A stretch of DNA of 64,000 nt. Origin: Brachynemurus nebulosus (taxonomy: Eukaryota; Arthropoda; Insecta; Neuroptera; Myrmeleontidae). The translations under genes were made by a program, and so were the position numbers. This document shows positions 60,905 to 64,000 of the stretch, in pieces (the stretch's first letter is position 1; each line of letters starts with the position of its first letter). The notes below the pieces were generated by a model. That model saw only the letters and a list, made by a program, of their open reading frames with translations, did no database searches and was not told the origin of the DNA. Location: assembly GCA_035578155.1 (NCBI GenBank), contig JAPWDM010000021.1:1665001-1729000 (forward strand). The letters run 5' to 3'.

Positions 60905-61919
60905 CACAGGCCTGCAAAATTAAGGTCATAAAAAACTTTTTTAACGTTAATAGGTGATTTTTATATTTTTTTGGGTCCTAAATCCAAATTTGGATTTCAT
61001 TATTTTGTACATATCACCCACAGTTTTGTCACATTTTGGCTATGTCAGATTTAATGAAATATGCTAATATTTTATAGGAGTGGAAAAAAATAACTTGTAC
61101 AAGACAAACAGAACTTTATTTTAACACATAAAATATATTTATGTGTTAAAATACTAAGTTTTATGAAGGTTTTAAGAGTCCATGGGCTTATATTTTCTTT
61201 CTCTCTTTTCTTTGAAGCTTCGGATGTGGTTTTTTTTCTGTGTGCCGCTTGCTGAATTTCTCGGTGAAAGGACCAACAGTAATCACCCATCATCCTGGTG
61301 TTCCAACGTCCCTGATAGCGTTTTTCCATTATCTTGATATCCTGGTGGAAACGTTCTCCTTGTTCCTCACTGACAGCTCCTAAATTGTCCAGAAAGTAGT
61401 CTAGCTGGCTGTTTAAAAATGAACCTTTAAGCTTAAACATCCCAAATTCTTGAAGCGATTAAGCATATTAGATACAATGGTTATATTATAGTCTGCGTCT
61501 TTTTTGTTACCCAAAAACTTGTTAACAACTTCCTTGAAGGCAATCCAAGCGTCTTTCTCTTTCATTGTTATATGTAATTGAAACTTAGTGTCAAACATCA
61601 TTTTTCTTATATCAGGGCCAATGAAGACACCCTCTTGTAACTTTGCTTCTGATAAATGCGGGAACTTTGAGCTAAGATATTGGAATTATAAGATATTATA
61701 TTCATTATACGATATTGGATCGCTGGCTTTCGCATATTTGATATTATATTGATTGCATTAATTTTCTGAACTATTTTTTGAATATAAAGGTTTATGATGT
61801 AAAATGTAGGGAAATGGTGGGTGATACAGCAATTTTATTGTTATTTTCAGATTCAGCACACTAAAATCCATAAAATTATGGTTAAAGTATTAAAAAAGTT
61901 TTTTAGTCGTTGGCCTGTG
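60905..61919. mobile_element. 1015-bp element with CACAGGCC ends and TAA duplication
   Basis: CACAGGCC (60905-60912) and GGCCTGTG (61912-61919) are the outer ends; TAA flanks both (60902-60904, 61920-61922). Both subterminal regions carry AAAAAACTTTTTTAA in inverse orientation, then related TATCACCCAC words. It interrupts the integrase between the second Asp and the Glu blocks. Inside, on the minus strand, lies a fragment of the unnamed family (61072-61675), so this looks like an internally deleted copy that reveals that family's termini. A TAA/TTA duplication is Harbinger-like, yet the protein is not a Harbinger transposase I recognise. Confidence 0.85.
61072..61675 (-). pseudogene. Unnamed family, C-terminal part, inside the 1015-bp element
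   Basis: The minus-strand reading from about 61675, LSSKFPHLSEAKLQEGVFIG, runs in frame into KEVVNKFLGNKKDADY (61413-61601). In a second frame it continues as LDNLGAVSEEQGERFHQDIK and MEKRYQGRWNTRMMGDYCWS, followed by a basic Lys/Glu tail. The blocks align, in the same order, with those at 51440-52055 (SKFPHLSDAKVKEGIF; NLGAVSEGIGERLHQDI; MMADYCW). Only the last third of the protein is present, with one frameshift near 61425. Confidence 0.72.
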
Positions 61920-62524
61920 TAATCAGCTGTTTAAAACGCTCATGGATAAGTACAAGATCAACCATTATTTTCAACCAAAAAGCGTCAGTCGTGGAGAGAT
62001 TTAATAGAACGCTGAAGACTGAAATGTGGAATATGTTTAGTTACAATGGATGATATCGACGGCTGGATATATGAGACGAATTAATGGACAGTTACAATTC
62101 ACGGAAACATAGAACAATAAAACTGCGAACGCGTGATGTAACACCAAGCAAGGAGAAATTGCTCCTTTCAACTGTTTACAATCATATAAAAGTTGCGGAT
62201 CTACCGCAATATGATGTTAGTGATGTAGTTCGCATTAGCAAGCATTAGTTTCAATTCGATAAAGTATATTTACCATCATGGACGACGGAACATTTTAAAA
62301 TCAATAAGGTACGATTTTAAACCAATCCGGTTACGTATCTTTTAGAAGATTATCATGGTAATCTGATTAAAGGTGGATTTTACCAGGAAGAATTACAAAA
62401 AGTTAAATATCCAGACGTACATTTAGTGGAAAAAGTGTTGAAAAAAAGAAAGATAAAGTATACGTGAAATGGCTCGGCTTCCCAAGTAGCGCCAATAGCT
62501 GGATTGATAGCAAAGACTTGGTAT

Positions 62525-62650
62525 GATATCCCCACCAACATGGAGCAGCAAATACGTATGGTGATGACGGGCCGGCGCAGTTTCAGTATCCCCCACCAAC
62601 ATGGAGCAGCATATAATTAGGATGATGACAATGAGATGAAGCAGTTTCAA
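62525..62650. repeat. Imperfect two-copy tandem duplication (about 62 bp)
   Basis: CCACCAACATGGAGCAGCA occurs at about 62532 and 62591, each followed by a TATGGTGATGAC-like word and a GCAGTTTCA word. It starts at the integrase stop. Confidence 0.7.
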
Positions 62651-63192
62651 TTTTTTGGCGAAGCAATATCGAGTGAAAACACAACAATGAGCAGAGATCT
62701 TCAACACCATATAATAGTGAAGGAATCCATGGCTAGAACTCGATTGTTGAATAAGATGTTGGATAAAGCCATTCGGTTATCTGATTTGGAGATGATCCGA
62801 TCCAAGCATCAAAAGATCGTGATATTTTTTATCCTGAAAAAATAACATCATCTATTGAATGGGGTTCGTCTGTGGAAACTTTTAATCTTCTATTCACATT
62901 TACCTTTGACGAATCTGATATTGGAGAAGACCGCCTAGATCGATTCGACACACTGACATATTTCCTTACGTTGTGGATGCGAAAAACACTAACATATACT
63001 CGTCCGGAACTGCTGGATCGTATATTGAAATTTGTGGAAGAACATGGTATTCCTCAATGGTATTTCAATCCAAAGTGCGTAGAAGAAGACGGTGAATTGA
63101 AAAAGGCACAATCAATCAATCAGCACTCCTGGGCTGGGAAAGTGATCCGGGTACGGGGGTGTGGCCGTCGACGAACTTACAAGACTACTTAG
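62636..63192 (+). other. Two small + strand ORFs of unknown nature
   Basis: ORFs at 62636-62845 (69 codons) and 62872-63192 (106 codons) follow the integrase. The second reads FTFDESDIGEDRLDRFDTLT and LDRILKFVEEHGIPQWYFNP, with ordinary amino-acid composition, so it may be a real Polinton accessory or captured gene. I recognise no domain. Its end overlaps no other feature; the polymerase fragment follows on the opposite strand. Confidence 0.3.
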
Positions 63193-63249
63193 GTATATAC
63201 AAAATTTTAAATACGAATTATAATATTTAACTATTTTCAACATTTTTTT

Positions 63250-63462
63250 TTCATACAATAAATCCACTTTATATTTCGGTTTTATATAATCGTAGTGGAA
63301 ATCGTACATTAAAGTTTTGGATAACTCGAGCACGCTAAATCCTACATAAATTGGCTTGTCGTATTTCACTTTCAAACGGTCCATTTGTACGGAGACTAAG
63401 TTTTCATGAATGATGGAGCAACTGTGGAAATTTGGTTTGCTTATTAAATTATTAGCACCCAC
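63250..63462 (-). pseudogene. Polinton DNA polymerase B, internal fragment
   Basis: The minus frame reads [60 protein letters not shown] and [10 protein letters not shown], then leaves homology just before the place where the catalytic D-T-D should be. KPxYVGxSxLxLSK...MYDFHYxYI is the palm region of the insect Polinton-type polymerase with a YADFE exonuclease. Homology also begins abruptly at about 63462. Position and strand (convergent with the integrase) match the left Polinton. The remainder of the gene is gone. Confidence 0.72.
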
Positions 63463-63637
63463 AGAACAAAAGAAACATGTAGAAGCAGTACAAGTGTGTA
63501 CTCTACGTGGCTCTGTGTACGACTTAAGTACGACCTGATTCATTCTTACTGTCATTCGTATACAGACTTCTGTACAGTGTAGAGCTCCTGTGTATTTGTG
63601 ATTTTCGTGTGGATTTCTGTTTTTTTTTATATTAAAA

Positions 63638-63717
63638 ATGGTTTCCTGTTGCGTACCTCAGTGTGTAAATAAAGGCACAAAAGCTGAATTTAAAAATAAT
63701 GGTGTAACTTACCACCA
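63638..63717 (+). CDS. Candidate THAP zinc-finger first exon
   Basis: ATG 63638 opens [13 protein letters not shown], with GVTYH near the end, directly followed by GTAAGT at 63718, a consensus splice donor. A start MVxxC...C.N followed by GVxFH is the beginning of a THAP C2CH DNA-binding finger, and an intron right after this point is plausible. The 3' half of the finger (C-x2-H, AVPTIF-type residues) would be in the next exon beyond the window. It could be a host THAP gene or a P-element-like transposase. The GC-richer stretch at 63470-63600 would be its 5' region. Evidence is short, so this stays tentative. Confidence 0.48.
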
Positions 63718-64000
63718 GTAAGTAAAAACAATTATTAATTTAAAATTAGTCAGCCATCTTGACTTTTACGTCAAAAAATCATGGATCGGTAGTTTTAAAC
63801 AGGAACGTATTCAAACTTTTTTATAATTTTGAATACATTTTTATAATTTAATTAAAAATTAATACTTAATAACAGTTTTATTAATAATAATAATTGTTTT
63901 GTTATTTTCACTAATAAAGAGAAATGTTGTTAAAATTTTTAACAATTACCTTAGATGTTTTGTTTGTTTTTTTAAAATTATAATCATTAAAATAGCTTGC
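63718..64000. other. Putative first intron of the THAP candidate
   Basis: AT-rich sequence after the GTAAGT donor; no acceptor or second exon is evident before the window ends. Confidence 0.35.

Larger units (their letters stand above)
60613..62526 (+). pseudogene. Polinton integrase, split by a 1015-bp insertion
   Basis: ATG 60613 opens the core directly: KPARKNFPRRRVIVKGIDDL, LWQYDLIKMD (first Asp), TSDVFSKHAWAVPVKNKTGK and LQTYDGKNF (second Asp). An element (60905-61919) interrupts next. The gene resumes at 61923 with QLFKTLMDKYKINHYF, then in another frame the KASVVERFNRTLKTEMWN block holding the catalytic Glu, a stop near 62050, YNSRKHRTIKLRTRDVTPS, and a chromodomain (VYVKWLGFPSS ... 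SWIDSKDLV) ending at TGA 62524-62526. All three catalytic residues survive, but stops and slips are several. The N-terminal zinc module usually seen ahead of KPxRxxFPRRR is not recognisable. It matches the tail at 3-89. Confidence 0.87.

Overview
The window looks like a repeat-choked, AT-rich stretch of an arthropod nuclear genome, most likely an insect. The evidence is the mix of elements: Polinton (Maverick) remnants, an I-type LINE, other non-LTR retrotransposon fragments, Ty3/gypsy retrotransposons, a Helitron, hAT and mariner-type remnants, MITEs, and long (AT)n tracts. I cannot name the species. No complete host gene is visible. The only host-gene candidate is a short THAP-type first exon with a splice donor near the right edge (63638-63717).

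Layout, left to right. 1-4.0 kb: the end of a Polinton, with an integrase chromodomain tail (+) facing a decayed protein-primed DNA polymerase B (-). 4.5-5.2 kb: a LINE tail. 7.5-8.6 kb: a non-autonomous hAT element with a perfect 8-bp target-site duplication. 9.8-13.5 kb: a mariner-type pseudogene, a 1.9-kb TIR element and a MITE. 16.1-17.7 kb: a long foldback element. 17.7-23.0 kb: a nearly full-length I-clade LINE with few lesions. 23.2-24.7 kb: a YqaJ nuclease remnant and a hAT transposase tail. 24.8-30.5 kb: two 5'-truncated LINEs bounded by (AT)n, a second type of Polinton polymerase N-terminus, and a 277-bp inverted duplication. 30.8-33.5 kb: a P-element/THAP9-like tail and a Helitron wreck. 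34.7 and 54.4 kb: two related LTR copies. 37.4-39.0 kb: a second foldback. 39.2-45.5 kb: a decayed Ty3/gypsy on the minus strand. 46.4-51.0 kb: a better preserved Ty3/gypsy on the plus strand. 51.4-53.2 kb: a broken gene of a transposon-like family I cannot name. 53.7-54.6 kb: a gag-like ORF beside an LTR.

55.3-63.5 kb is the richest part: a MITE, an unclassified DDE-type transposase pseudogene, then a second Polinton. That Polinton has a capsid-like gene (-), a packaging ATPase tail (+), a minor-capsid-like gene, a DKFGR-motif gene, an integrase with chromodomain, and a small polymerase fragment (-). It is itself split by two datable insertions: an 884-bp TTAA-flanked element and a 1015-bp TAA-flanked element. 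The second insertion carries a fragment of the unnamed 51-53 kb family.

Two themes recur. First, element after element begins or ends exactly at an (AT)n tract, and one tract fuses two unrelated coding fragments into a 922-codon artificial reading frame. Second, several lesions sit in perfect short hairpins. All assignments come from reading translations by eye; no database search was possible.
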